Shown here in pieces: positions 1 to 7,758 of a DNA stretch of 11,945 nucleotides. The position numbers and the translations under genes were made by a program. Under the pieces are notes generated by a model. That model worked only from the letters and a program-made list of their open reading frames with translations, had not been told where the DNA came from and made no database searches. Source of the DNA: Cytophagales bacterium (GTDB taxonomy: Bacteria > Bacteroidota > Bacteroidia > Cytophagales > Cyclobacteriaceae); contig DAHVFH010000166.1 of NCBI GenBank assembly GCA_027317105.1, positions 1 through 11,945 of the forward strand. The letters are read 5' to 3'. The stretch's first letter is position 1. Every line of letters starts with the position of its first letter.

Positions 1-90
1 GTTTATTATGGTGCGAGCGATGAGGTGATTTGCCGGACCGATTTTTCGATTGAGGAAATTCTGAATTCATTGTTAAGACAAATCTTATGA
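1..90 (+). CDS. C-terminal end of a GH130-like mannoside phosphorylase/mannosidase (partial)
   Basis: Frame 1 is open from the first base to the TGA at 88-90 and gives 29 residues beginning VYYGASDEVI and ending LLRQIL. A YYGA-x-D motif followed by a short helix is the usual ending of GH130 enzymes, which cleave beta-mannosides by phosphorolysis or, in some subgroups, hydrolysis, commonly in the cytoplasm. The stop codon overlaps the ATG of the MFS transporter (ATGA at 87-90), so the two are translationally coupled. A GH130 enzyme beside a sugar MFS permease is a common pairing in Bacteroidota. The call rests on a short tail motif plus context. The linkage specificity (beta-1,4 or beta-1,2, Man-Glc, Man-GlcNAc or Man-Man) cannot be read from what is present. 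The 5' part lies outside the window. Confidence 0.68.
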   Translation, partial: VYYGASDEVICRTDFSIEEILNSLLRQIL

Positions 91-1352
91 CCGTAACTGC
101 TATCCTGAGAAGGCCAAGGGAGGAGTATTCCATCTTTTTGCAATTGCCTCGTCCGACAAGGGTGCTGTTGATTTCCAATATGATTTATGCTTTTGTCCTT
201 CCGGTGATTGAAATATTTGTGGGTGCCTATATCATGCGTAGTTCAAACAATCCTTCAATCGTGGCCATCTATCAGCTTACGGTTTACACGGGGATACCGA
301 TTACTTTTTTAGTAAATGGTTTCTTGCTTAATAAAATAAAAATTTCACACCTCTACAGTTTCGGCATGTTGCTCAGCGGGCTTTCTATGGTGGTCATGAT
401 GAGTCTGCAAGACCTTTCTGCGGTGGGGGTTGGTATTGCAGGATTATTAATGGGCTGTTCGTTTGGTTTCTTTTGGGCCAACCGGGATTTTCTTGCCTTG
501 AATACCACGAATGATGGAAGCCGTAATTATTATTATGGCTTAGAAACTTTTTTTTACACCATCACCTATATCATCGTTCCAGTAATTGTCGGTGCTTTTT
601 TGGCGACCACTGAAACCGGTCAATGGTTCGGAGGTAATGTGAACATGGCATATCGTATCGTAACGGTGATCGTTTTTATATTAACTATACTTTCCAGTAT
701 CGTCATCCACCGGGAAAAATTCAAAAATCCGGTACAGAAGCAATTCTTGTTTTTCAAATTTCATGCGCTGTGGAAGAAGATGATGGTGTTGGCAGGATTG
801 AAGGGGCTGGCGCAAGGTTATTTGGTCACTGCACCCGCTATATTAATTATGCGATTGGTAGGGAACGAAGGTTCTCTAGGATTGGTTCAAGGAATTAGCG
901 GGGTGGCAACGGCTTTTATGTTATACGTTTTAGGGCGTACCACAAAGCCATCCGATCGTATTTATATTTTCTCTGTGGGTTTATTTATTTTTTTAGTAGG
1001 GACCTTATTCAATGGCGTTTTATTCTCGGCCATTGGTGTGGTGATTTTTGTGCTGTGCAAAGTGCTCTTTGCACCCCTTCATGACATTGCCTATTTCCCC
1101 ACAGAAATGCTGGTGATTGATGTGGTCTCCAAAATTGAGAGGCGGAGCGAGTTTGCTTACATCTTCAATCACGAATTCGGACTTTATATCGGACGGTTTC
1201 TTGGCTTAATGTTGTTCATTGTTCTTGCCAACTATGTGTCTGAAATCTTTGCGTTGAAATATGCGCTGATCATAATCGCGGTAATCCAGTTGGCTTCCAT
1301 TCCTATGGCTAACCATATCATCAAACAAGCAAACCATCTTAACGGAAAATGA
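87..1352 (+). CDS. MFS family sugar transporter, inner membrane
   Basis: A 421-residue polytopic membrane protein with about twelve hydrophobic segments split into two halves by a basic loop around residues 205-230 (HREKFKNPVQK). This is the size and layout of a major facilitator permease. A short cytoplasmic N-terminus (RRPREEYSIFLQLPRPTR) precedes the first helix. In Bacteroidota, such permeases next to GH130 genes are thought to carry the disaccharide or short oligosaccharide released in the periplasm into the cytoplasm; the exact substrate here is inference. The start at 87 overlaps the upstream stop, and the stop at 1350-1352 overlaps the next ATG at 1349 (ATGA). The gene is therefore locked into one transcript with coupled translation on both sides. 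No upstream Shine-Dalgarno is obvious, as usual in this phylum. No truncation is seen. Confidence 0.85.
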   Translation: MTVTAILRRPREEYSIFLQLPRPTRVLLISNMIYAFVLPVIEIFVGAYIMRSSNNPSIVAIYQLTVYTGIPITFLVNGFLLNKIKISHLYSFGMLLSGLSMVVMMSLQDLSAVGVGIAGLLMGCSFGFFWANRDFLALNTTNDGSRNYYYGLETFFYTITYIIVPVIVGAFLATTETGQWFGGNVNMAYRIVTVIVFILTILSSIVIHREKFKNPVQKQFLFFKFHALWKKMMVLAGLKGLAQGYLVTAPAILIMRLVGNEGSLGLVQGISGVATAFMLYVLGRTTKPSDRIYIFSVGLFIFLVGTLFNGVLFSAIGVVIFVLCKVLFAPLHDIAYFPTEMLVIDVVSKIERRSEFAYIFNHEFGLYIGRFLGLMLFIVLANYVSEIFALKYALIIIAVIQLASIPMANHIIKQANHLNGK

Positions 1353-3106
1353 AAAAACATATACCCTATAGGCATCGCTATTCACTGTTGAGCTTAGGCT
1401 TTCTGTTTGTTCTTGCTGTCGCCTGTGCCCCGAAAGATGAACTCGTGAGTCAAGTCGTGATCGATCGGATCGCGAAAATGCCCGACCACCCCGAGCCTTA
1501 TAAGATGAGCGACTGGTATGAGAAGGCACACAACTTTGATCAGTATGTTTTTAATATTGACCTAAAAGGGGAATACCTCCCTTTTCTGTGGAAAGACGAT
1601 TCAAAACGGAATTTTCCCCAAAATGCTTTCGGTATTTATACGGCCATTGGCGATGTGCGTCAAGGCCCGAAAGGGAGCAAAGAATTTCATGAAGCCCTGT
1701 GCGAAATGGGCGCCTTGCTTGGTGCAGGATTGGTGGGTATCGATAAGACCAATCAAAGCGGAAACAACTATGTGAAGATGGTTCAGAATTATTTCAATGC
1801 GGCCAATGGATGGAACATCATGATGGACAACACCAGCAAGGATGTGGCCAAACTGGGTGGCGGCTATGGACGGGATTGGTGGTATGATGTATTTCCCAAC
1901 GTTTTATTCTATGGGCTTTGCGAATTGTTTCCGAATGTGCCTCGTGCCGACAGTTTGCAACACGTTATAGCCGAACAATTTTTCAAAGCCGATTCAGTAT
2001 TGAAGGGCAACTACGATTACTCGTTTTTTGACTATGGTAAAATGCAGGGCGTGTCTAACGACATTCCGCACCAACAAGATGCCGCTGCCGGTCATGCCTA
2101 TGTATTGTTATGTGCATTCGAAAAATTTAACGATGTGCGTTATCTGCATGGAGCAAAGTCGGCCATGGATGCATTTGCTAATCAAAAAGAGAGCCGGTTT
2201 TATGAAGTGCTTATGCCGTTTGGTGCCTTGGTGGCCGCACGACTAAATGCGGAACACGGTACGAATTACGATGTGAAGAAAATTTTGGATTGGACATTCG
2301 AGGGGTGCAAGGCGGCAGACGGAAGAACAGGGTGGGGGGTAATTGCTGAGCGATGGGGCGATTATGATGTGCATGGATTGCAAGGAAGCATCACCGATGG
2401 CGGAGGCTATGCTTTTCTGATGAACTCGTTTGATTTAGCCTGGCCGCTCGTGCCCATGGTTCGCTATGATAATCACTATGCCAATGCCATTGGAAAATGG
2501 ATGTTGAATGTTACCAACGCTGCCCGGTTGATGTATCCCTATGAAATTGATGACGAGCATCAATGGCTTCCAGAGAAAAAAGAGATCACCAAAAATGTGA
2601 TTGCCTACGAAGGACTTCGCAAAGTAGATTACACCTACAAGAAAGCATCTTTAGAAGGGGTAAGCCCGGTTGCCCTTGGCGATGGCCCTCAATGGGCGAA
2701 AGATCAACCGAAGGTCTCGATGTTTAGTTTGTATAGCTCCGCACAGGTAGGAATTTTTGGTGCGCTAGTGAAAAAAACAAACGTTGAAAAAATCTTGCAA
2801 ATAAATTGTAACGCCACAGATTTCTATCAAGCAAATTCTTTCCCTACCTACTTGTACTATAACCCCTATGATACCATTAAGTCCATCTGTTTTCAGAACG
2901 CTAAAAAAGATAAGGTGGATTTATATGACGTGCTAAGCCATAGTTATTTAGCCAAAGAAATTAGTGAAGAGGCTTGTTTTAAGATCCCATCCAAATCTTC
3001 AAGACTAGTTGTGATTCTACCCGGTGGCAGTCAAATCAAATTGCAAGATGAGGACTATTTGGTAGACTCGAAGGTAGTGGCATACAATCAAAATAAAATC
3101 CATTAA
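1349..3106 (+). CDS. PUL-associated lipoprotein of an unassigned family, candidate glycan-active enzyme (short paralogue)
   Basis: This 585-residue protein has a signal peptide ending in a lipobox (L-A-V-A-C26). The residues after Cys26 (APKDE) resemble the acidic/lysine export signal of surface lipoproteins in Bacteroidota. I do not recognise a named family. Residues about 40-425 look largely helical and rich in aromatic and acidic residues, as in (alpha/alpha)-barrel carbohydrate enzymes; residues about 450-585 look beta-rich. Motifs include GIDK at 130-133, DWWYD at 176-180, LMPFG at 288-292 followed by NAE (E302) and GTNY (304-307), IAYE (E421) and NSFP (496-499). The same motifs occur in the same order in the gene starting at 9014, so the two are paralogues. 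It starts inside the MFS stop (ATGA) and ends 10 bases before susC. A catalytic role is inferred from these features and from the lack of any other depolymerase here; a binding or structural role is not excluded. Confidence 0.8.
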   Translation: MKKHIPYRHRYSLLSLGFLFVLAVACAPKDELVSQVVIDRIAKMPDHPEPYKMSDWYEKAHNFDQYVFNIDLKGEYLPFLWKDDSKRNFPQNAFGIYTAIGDVRQGPKGSKEFHEALCEMGALLGAGLVGIDKTNQSGNNYVKMVQNYFNAANGWNIMMDNTSKDVAKLGGGYGRDWWYDVFPNVLFYGLCELFPNVPRADSLQHVIAEQFFKADSVLKGNYDYSFFDYGKMQGVSNDIPHQQDAAAGHAYVLLCAFEKFNDVRYLHGAKSAMDAFANQKESRFYEVLMPFGALVAARLNAEHGTNYDVKKILDWTFEGCKAADGRTGWGVIAERWGDYDVHGLQGSITDGGGYAFLMNSFDLAWPLVPMVRYDNHYANAIGKWMLNVTNAARLMYPYEIDDEHQWLPEKKEITKNVIAYEGLRKVDYTYKKASLEGVSPVALGDGPQWAKDQPKVSMFSLYSSAQVGIFGALVKKTNVEKILQINCNATDFYQANSFPTYLYYNPYDTIKSICFQNAKKDKVDLYDVLSHSYLAKEISEEACFKIPSKSSRLVVILPGGSQIKLQDEDYLVDSKVVAYNQNKIH

Positions 3107-3116
3107 CCAACTGCCT

Positions 3117-6100
3117 ATGAAAAAAATCATATACACGTTTTGTTTTTTCATGGCAACGGTTGCGCTTCCACGCTATGCATTTGCCCAAATCACAATTTCG
3201 GGAACGGTAAAAGACGAATCTAGTGAACCCGTCATTGGTGCGACCATTCAATTGAAGAATACGGCCGTTGGCACAGTCACTGATGTTAATGGAGCATTCA
3301 GTTTACAAATTCCAAAAAACAATTCGAATGATGGGATACTCGTCTTTTCGTTTATCGGATATGTTACCCAGGAAGTTTCAATCGCTAACAGAACGGATTA
3401 TTCTATTGTATTGGCCGAAGACTCGAAGACGCTAAATGAAGTTGTGGTAACGGGTTATCAATCGGAGGAAAGAGGTAAAATTTTGGGGGCGGTTAATACG
3501 GTTAGTCCACAACTGATTACCAAAATTCCTGTTTCAGGTATAGACCAGGCAATTCAAGGAAGAGTACCTGGCGTGGTGGTAACTCAAAATACCGGTTCTC
3601 CTGGAGCTGGCGTGATTGTCCGGATCCGTGGTGTCGGTTCGTTGAACAGCAATAATCAACCGCTATATGTAATCGATGGTGTACCTACTTTAGATGCTAC
3701 ATCCATTGCCCCTCAAGACATTGCCTCACTTACTGTACTCAAGGATGCAAGTGCTGCTGCCCTGTATGGATCTCGTGCTGCGAATGGAGTTATTCTGATC
3801 ACTACTAAAACAGGTGCATCGAATAAAAATGTAATCTCCTATAGCACCCAATTCGGTGTGCAAAACCCTGTGCGGCTTGTGCCTATGGCCAGTACTAGCC
3901 AATATGCGTCTATCTACAATCAGGCTGCCAATGCCGACAATCCAGATTTCCCCAGTTTTTTGCAGCGGCCTTTAATCTCCAGTCAACTTGAATCGACTTT
4001 ACCCAATGTAAATCAGGTAAAGGCCATCATGCAACCGAACGCCTCTCTGCAAACACACAGTCTGACTTTCTCAGGTGGTGAAGGAAAGACGAAGTATTTA
4101 GTAGCAGGTAGTTATTATAAGCAAGCCGGAATTATAAAAGCCAGCGACTATAGCCGATTAACGGGTCGTATTAATGTGGAATCAGAAGTGAAAAAATGGT
4201 TAAAGACAGGAATCAACCTTAATCTTTCTGGTGCTACCACCGATTTAGTTGGTGATTCAGGAGATGGCGCGGGAGGAAACGGTGGAAGTGTGGTGCGCTA
4301 TGCCTACTTCCGTTCTCCGGCAATTCCGATTTATGATTCAAGTGGCAATTTCACAGACAAACCGGATCGCTATGATCTTTTTGGTGACGGCTACAATCCT
4401 GTTGGAATGCTGGCACATAACCAAAATAAGAAAATAACAGATCGTTTGTTTGGAAGATACTATGTCACAATCAAACCCATTGAAGGGTTAACGATTACCT
4501 CTAACATTGGTGTAGACTTTACTAATCAAAACCAAAGGCGGTTTGACTATAACTGGGGGACAGGGCTAAGGGTAAACAACCCCAACCGACTTACGGTAAT
4601 CGAAGATCGTAATCGCACGATCACGTTTAGCAATTTTGCCAACTATACTAAATCATTTGGCTTACACAACTTCACGGCCTTAATAGGTACGGAAGCAATC
4701 AAGACCCAATTGTATGAGGTCGTAGGAAGCGACACACAGTTTGCCAATCAAAACCCAACTTTGACGTATCTCGGCAATGGACTTGGGATCAAATCACTTT
4801 CAGAAACGAATCAAGGTAACGCACTGCTTTCTTTCTTCGGTAAAATAAGTTATGATTTTAACGAAAAATATTTAGCGACCGCAACCTTGAGAAGGGACGG
4901 ATCTTCTCGATTTGGCCCCGCAAATCGGTATGGAAATTTCTATGCTGGCTCACTTGGGTGGCGTATCGATAAGGAAAATTTCCTAAAGGATAGTCGATGG
5001 ATAGACAAACTGATGTTGAGAGCAGGGTATGGTGTAGTTGGTAATCAAGAAATCCCCAACTATGCCTTCTCTGATCAATATTCAGTAACGAATAACTATC
5101 CATTTGGTGGGGCTAAGAATTTTGGCTATGCAGTTTCTAAGTTGGGCAACGCAAACGTAAAATGGGAATCGAGTAATCAATTGAATGCAGGTATTGATTT
5201 GGTGATCTGGAATGGAAAACTCTCCACATCAGTGGATTACTACAATAAAATCACTTCCGATTTGCTGGTGGCAGCACCTATTGCATCGTCTGCTGGTCTT
5301 GCTTCTCCCGCTGTGATAAACAATGGAAAAATAATGAACCGCGGGGTTGACTTGTCAATTAACTACACCAACAAAGTAGGCGAATTGACCTATACCATCA
5401 GTCCTAATGCCGGGATTTTAAAAAATGAGGTGTTAGCTGTTAATGCTCCAATCTCAGGCGGAGCCTACGGATCGCAATATGTTACGCGCACTGAAAAAGG
5501 ATACCAGGTTGGTTCATTTTACATGTACCAGATGCAGGGTATTTTTCAGAACCAGACAGACATTTTTACCCACGCGGTTCAGGGCCAAAGCACGGGGCCA
5601 TCTCGTATTCAGCCGGGCGATGTAAAGTTCAAAGATCAAAATGGCGATGGCGTAATTGATGGAAATGATCGCGCCCATGTGGGCAGTGCAATTCCCAAAG
5701 TGTCAGGGGGTCTTAATATTATGCTCAATTATAAAAATTTTGATCTTTCTGTCTTTTTTCAAGGGGCTTATGGTCAAAAAATTCTTTCTGTTTTGAACCG
5801 TGACATTGAAGGATTTTATCGGCCTTTCAATGTCACTGAAAGGTATTTTAAAAATCACTGGACTGGAGAGGGAACAACAAATCAATATCCGCGTGCTTCG
5901 TGGGACGCTTCCGGTAATAACACCCAAATCTCTACACGCTTTCTTGAGTCTGGCTCATATACACGATTGAAAAACCTGCAAGTAGGGTACACGATACCTA
6001 GCGGAATTTGTCAAAAGTATGGACTGGCCAGCGTTCGGATTTATTTTTCGGGCACAAACCTATTCACATGGTCTAAGTACTCGGGCATGGATCCCGAAAT

Positions 6101-6209
6101 GTCTGTTAGCAATAATTCTTCTTCCGATGGTGACAAAGCCAATGGCATTGATTGGGGAACATACCCTGCGGCTAAGTCTTATAACATGGGTTTGAATATT
6201 TCATTTTAA
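3117..6209 (+). CDS. susC-like: SusC-like TonB-dependent outer-membrane glycan importer
   Basis: At 1030 residues this is the normal length for the SusC/RagA family. The signal peptide ends AFA|Q (cleavage after about residue 23). Residues about 24-100 form the carboxypeptidase-regulatory-like domain (ISGTVKDES, then VNGAFSLQIP). A TonB-box-like LNEVVVTGY lies at 106-114. The plug follows, with QGRVPGVVV, RIRGVGS, YVIDGVP and the family signature LKDASAAALYGSRAANG from residue 208. The rest is a beta-barrel ending in NISF with a terminal Phe. A calcium-loop-like D-x-N-G-D-G near residues 838-848, common in SusC proteins, is present. No N-terminal STN signalling extension is seen, so this is a plain importer rather than an anti-sigma-signalling transducer. 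It should form a lidded transporter with the SusD encoded 6 bases downstream, passing oligosaccharides to the periplasm. The substrate cannot be read from sequence. Confidence 0.96.
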   Translation: MKKIIYTFCFFMATVALPRYAFAQITISGTVKDESSEPVIGATIQLKNTAVGTVTDVNGAFSLQIPKNNSNDGILVFSFIGYVTQEVSIANRTDYSIVLAEDSKTLNEVVVTGYQSEERGKILGAVNTVSPQLITKIPVSGIDQAIQGRVPGVVVTQNTGSPGAGVIVRIRGVGSLNSNNQPLYVIDGVPTLDATSIAPQDIASLTVLKDASAAALYGSRAANGVILITTKTGASNKNVISYSTQFGVQNPVRLVPMASTSQYASIYNQAANADNPDFPSFLQRPLISSQLESTLPNVNQVKAIMQPNASLQTHSLTFSGGEGKTKYLVAGSYYKQAGIIKASDYSRLTGRINVESEVKKWLKTGINLNLSGATTDLVGDSGDGAGGNGGSVVRYAYFRSPAIPIYDSSGNFTDKPDRYDLFGDGYNPVGMLAHNQNKKITDRLFGRYYVTIKPIEGLTITSNIGVDFTNQNQRRFDYNWGTGLRVNNPNRLTVIEDRNRTITFSNFANYTKSFGLHNFTALIGTEAIKTQLYEVVGSDTQFANQNPTLTYLGNGLGIKSLSETNQGNALLSFFGKISYDFNEKYLATATLRRDGSSRFGPANRYGNFYAGSLGWRIDKENFLKDSRWIDKLMLRAGYGVVGNQEIPNYAFSDQYSVTNNYPFGGAKNFGYAVSKLGNANVKWESSNQLNAGIDLVIWNGKLSTSVDYYNKITSDLLVAAPIASSAGLASPAVINNGKIMNRGVDLSINYTNKVGELTYTISPNAGILKNEVLAVNAPISGGAYGSQYVTRTEKGYQVGSFYMYQMQGIFQNQTDIFTHAVQGQSTGPSRIQPGDVKFKDQNGDGVIDGNDRAHVGSAIPKVSGGLNIMLNYKNFDLSVFFQGAYGQKILSVLNRDIEGFYRPFNVTERYFKNHWTGEGTTNQYPRASWDASGNNTQISTRFLESGSYTRLKNLQVGYTIPSGICQKYGLASVRIYFSGTNLFTWSKYSGMDPEMSVSNNSSSDGDKANGIDWGTYPAAKSYNMGLNISF

Positions 6210-6215
6210 AAGCAA

Positions 6216-7706
6216 ATGGCTATGAAGACAATAAAAATATTTTCAACACTTTTTATAGTAACACTTAGCAGTTGCCATAATTTCTTAGAAGAAAATCTGC
6301 AAGGGACTTTTTCGAGTGCTACATTTTACAAATCGGAGAGTGATGCCCTAGTGGCACTCACGGGCGTTTACAGCGATGTGTCTTTTGTCAATACCATGAA
6401 TCAGTTATGGGTATTTGGAGATGTGGCCTCTGATGATGCCGTGAAGGGCGGTTTGGCAGGTGATCAAAGTGACATTCAATACATTGATCAATTCAATTAT
6501 GTCAGAACGAATACAGTCCTGTCCAATGTGTGGAAATATTATTACGATGGCATATCAAGGGCTAATTATGTATTGTACTATGTTCCTGCCATCGTCATGG
6601 ATGCCACACTTAAAGCAAGGATCCTCGGTGAGGCAAAATTCTTGCGAGCCTACTTTTACTTCAGTCTGGTCAACATCTATGGGGAAATTCCATTGAAAGT
6701 ATTGCCACCCCTTTCATCCTCACTAATTAACGTTCCCAAATCTCCGGTTGCCACCATTTATGCGCAGATTGAATCTGACCTAGCGGATGCATCAAAAGTT
6801 TTGAATAATTCTTATTCAGGTGCTGATGTTGGCCGCGCAACAAAGGGAGCAGCCTTTGGGTTGCTGGCAAAAGCGCGCCTCTATAATCAGGACTGGAGTG
6901 GAGCATTGGCGGCTATAGATTCATTGGAAGCATCCGCAACGTATACGCTTGTGCCTGTTTATAAAAACAATTTCCTCGATTCCACCCAAAATAATGCCGA
7001 GTCCATGTTTGAAATACAACATCTAAGCATGCAGAATCCATCCTTAGGAAGTTTTTTAAATCAATATTTTTCTCCAGCCGCATACAACGGTTATTACTTC
7101 AATGCACCGGTTCAAGATTTTATTGATGAATTTGAAGTGACCACAGGGGGCGTTATCGATCCTCGCTTGGATTACACCGTTGGTCGGGCAGGCAATAAAT
7201 GGGTGAATGGTGAACCGTTCGATCCGGCCTGGTCGTCCACAGGTTACCTGAATAGAAAACATAGCCAATCGAAATACGATGCACCTATTGTTGGCAACTC
7301 CGGTCTTGACTATGTGTACATGCGCTATGCAGATATTTTGTTGATGAAAGCGGAAGCAATGAATGAATTGAATCAGGGCGCACAAGCTGTTGTGTCAGTA
7401 AATCTTGTTCGAAAACGGGCTCGCGAAAGTTATTTGTACGATACAAGTTTACCTGGCTATGGCACAGTGCCCACCAATTTATTGCCCGATGTGGTTTACA
7501 CGGATCAACCCACATTACGAGCGGCTATTCAACACGAAAGACGCGTGGAGTTGGGTTTTGAATTTCACCGCTATTTTGATCTTATGCGTTGGGGCCAGCA
7601 AGTAGCGGAAGCCGCATTGGGATCGTCCGGTTTCTCTTGGGCCAAAAACCGATATTTCCTTATTCCGCAGTCTGAACTCGATACCAATCCGGCGATTACC
7701 AATTAA
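6216..7706 (+). CDS. susD-like: SusD/RagB-like surface glycan-binding lipoprotein
   Basis: This 496-residue lipoprotein has the lipobox L-S-S-C20 followed by HNFLEE, a typical SusD beginning. The N-terminal TPR-rich SusD half shows the diagnostic stretch ILGEAKFLRAYFYFSLVN near residues 137-154, followed by YGEIPL. The C-terminal half carries MRYADILLMKAEAMNE, HERRVELGFEFHRYFDLMRWG and the terminal LIPQSELDTNP, all hallmarks of the family. It acts as the mobile lid over SusC, delivering bound oligosaccharide. It begins 6 bases after the susC stop, so co-transcription is expected. Two in-frame starts (ATG at 6216 and at 6222) are possible; they differ by two residues and give the same mature lipoprotein. 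No frameshift or truncation is seen. Confidence 0.96.
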   Translation: MAMKTIKIFSTLFIVTLSSCHNFLEENLQGTFSSATFYKSESDALVALTGVYSDVSFVNTMNQLWVFGDVASDDAVKGGLAGDQSDIQYIDQFNYVRTNTVLSNVWKYYYDGISRANYVLYYVPAIVMDATLKARILGEAKFLRAYFYFSLVNIYGEIPLKVLPPLSSSLINVPKSPVATIYAQIESDLADASKVLNNSYSGADVGRATKGAAFGLLAKARLYNQDWSGALAAIDSLEASATYTLVPVYKNNFLDSTQNNAESMFEIQHLSMQNPSLGSFLNQYFSPAAYNGYYFNAPVQDFIDEFEVTTGGVIDPRLDYTVGRAGNKWVNGEPFDPAWSSTGYLNRKHSQSKYDAPIVGNSGLDYVYMRYADILLMKAEAMNELNQGAQAVVSVNLVRKRARESYLYDTSLPGYGTVPTNLLPDVVYTDQPTLRAAIQHERRVELGFEFHRYFDLMRWGQQVAEAALGSSGFSWAKNRYFLIPQSELDTNPAITN

Positions 7707-7758
7707 TGTATATATGAATTTTCTTCTTTCTAAAATTTAAACAACTAAACAAACAATT
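7707..7758 (+). promoter_or_regulatory. AT-rich spacer with an A-rich translation start region
   Basis: The 52 bases between susD and the LamG lipoprotein gene are strongly AT-rich. The last 20 or so before the ATG at 7759 are A-rich with no Shine-Dalgarno (AAACAACTAAACAAACAATT). Bacteroidota use A-rich unstructured leaders for efficient translation, and this supports the chosen start. It is the only spacer longer than 10 bases between genes upstream of the terminator. I see no convincing TTG / TAnnTTTG promoter and no hairpin, so read-through from susD is the simplest view. Confidence 0.4.

Noticed and set aside
1206..1529. Minus-strand open frame of 107 residues across the MFS/lipoprotein junction
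   Set aside because: It lies antisense to two well-supported overlapping genes, has a composition unlike a real protein and shows no recognisable motif; it is a shadow frame.
5443..5927. Short open frames on both strands within susC
   Set aside because: They lie inside the continuous SusC barrel-coding frame, which has no frameshift; no independent evidence supports them.
7056..7515. Two overlapping minus-strand open frames inside susD
   Set aside because: Both are antisense to the conserved C-terminal half of SusD, with no start signal or domain support.
7707..7758. Possible promoter with TATATATG resembling the Bacteroidota -7 box
   Set aside because: It differs from TAnnTTTG and has no matching TTG element at the right distance; AT-richness alone explains it.
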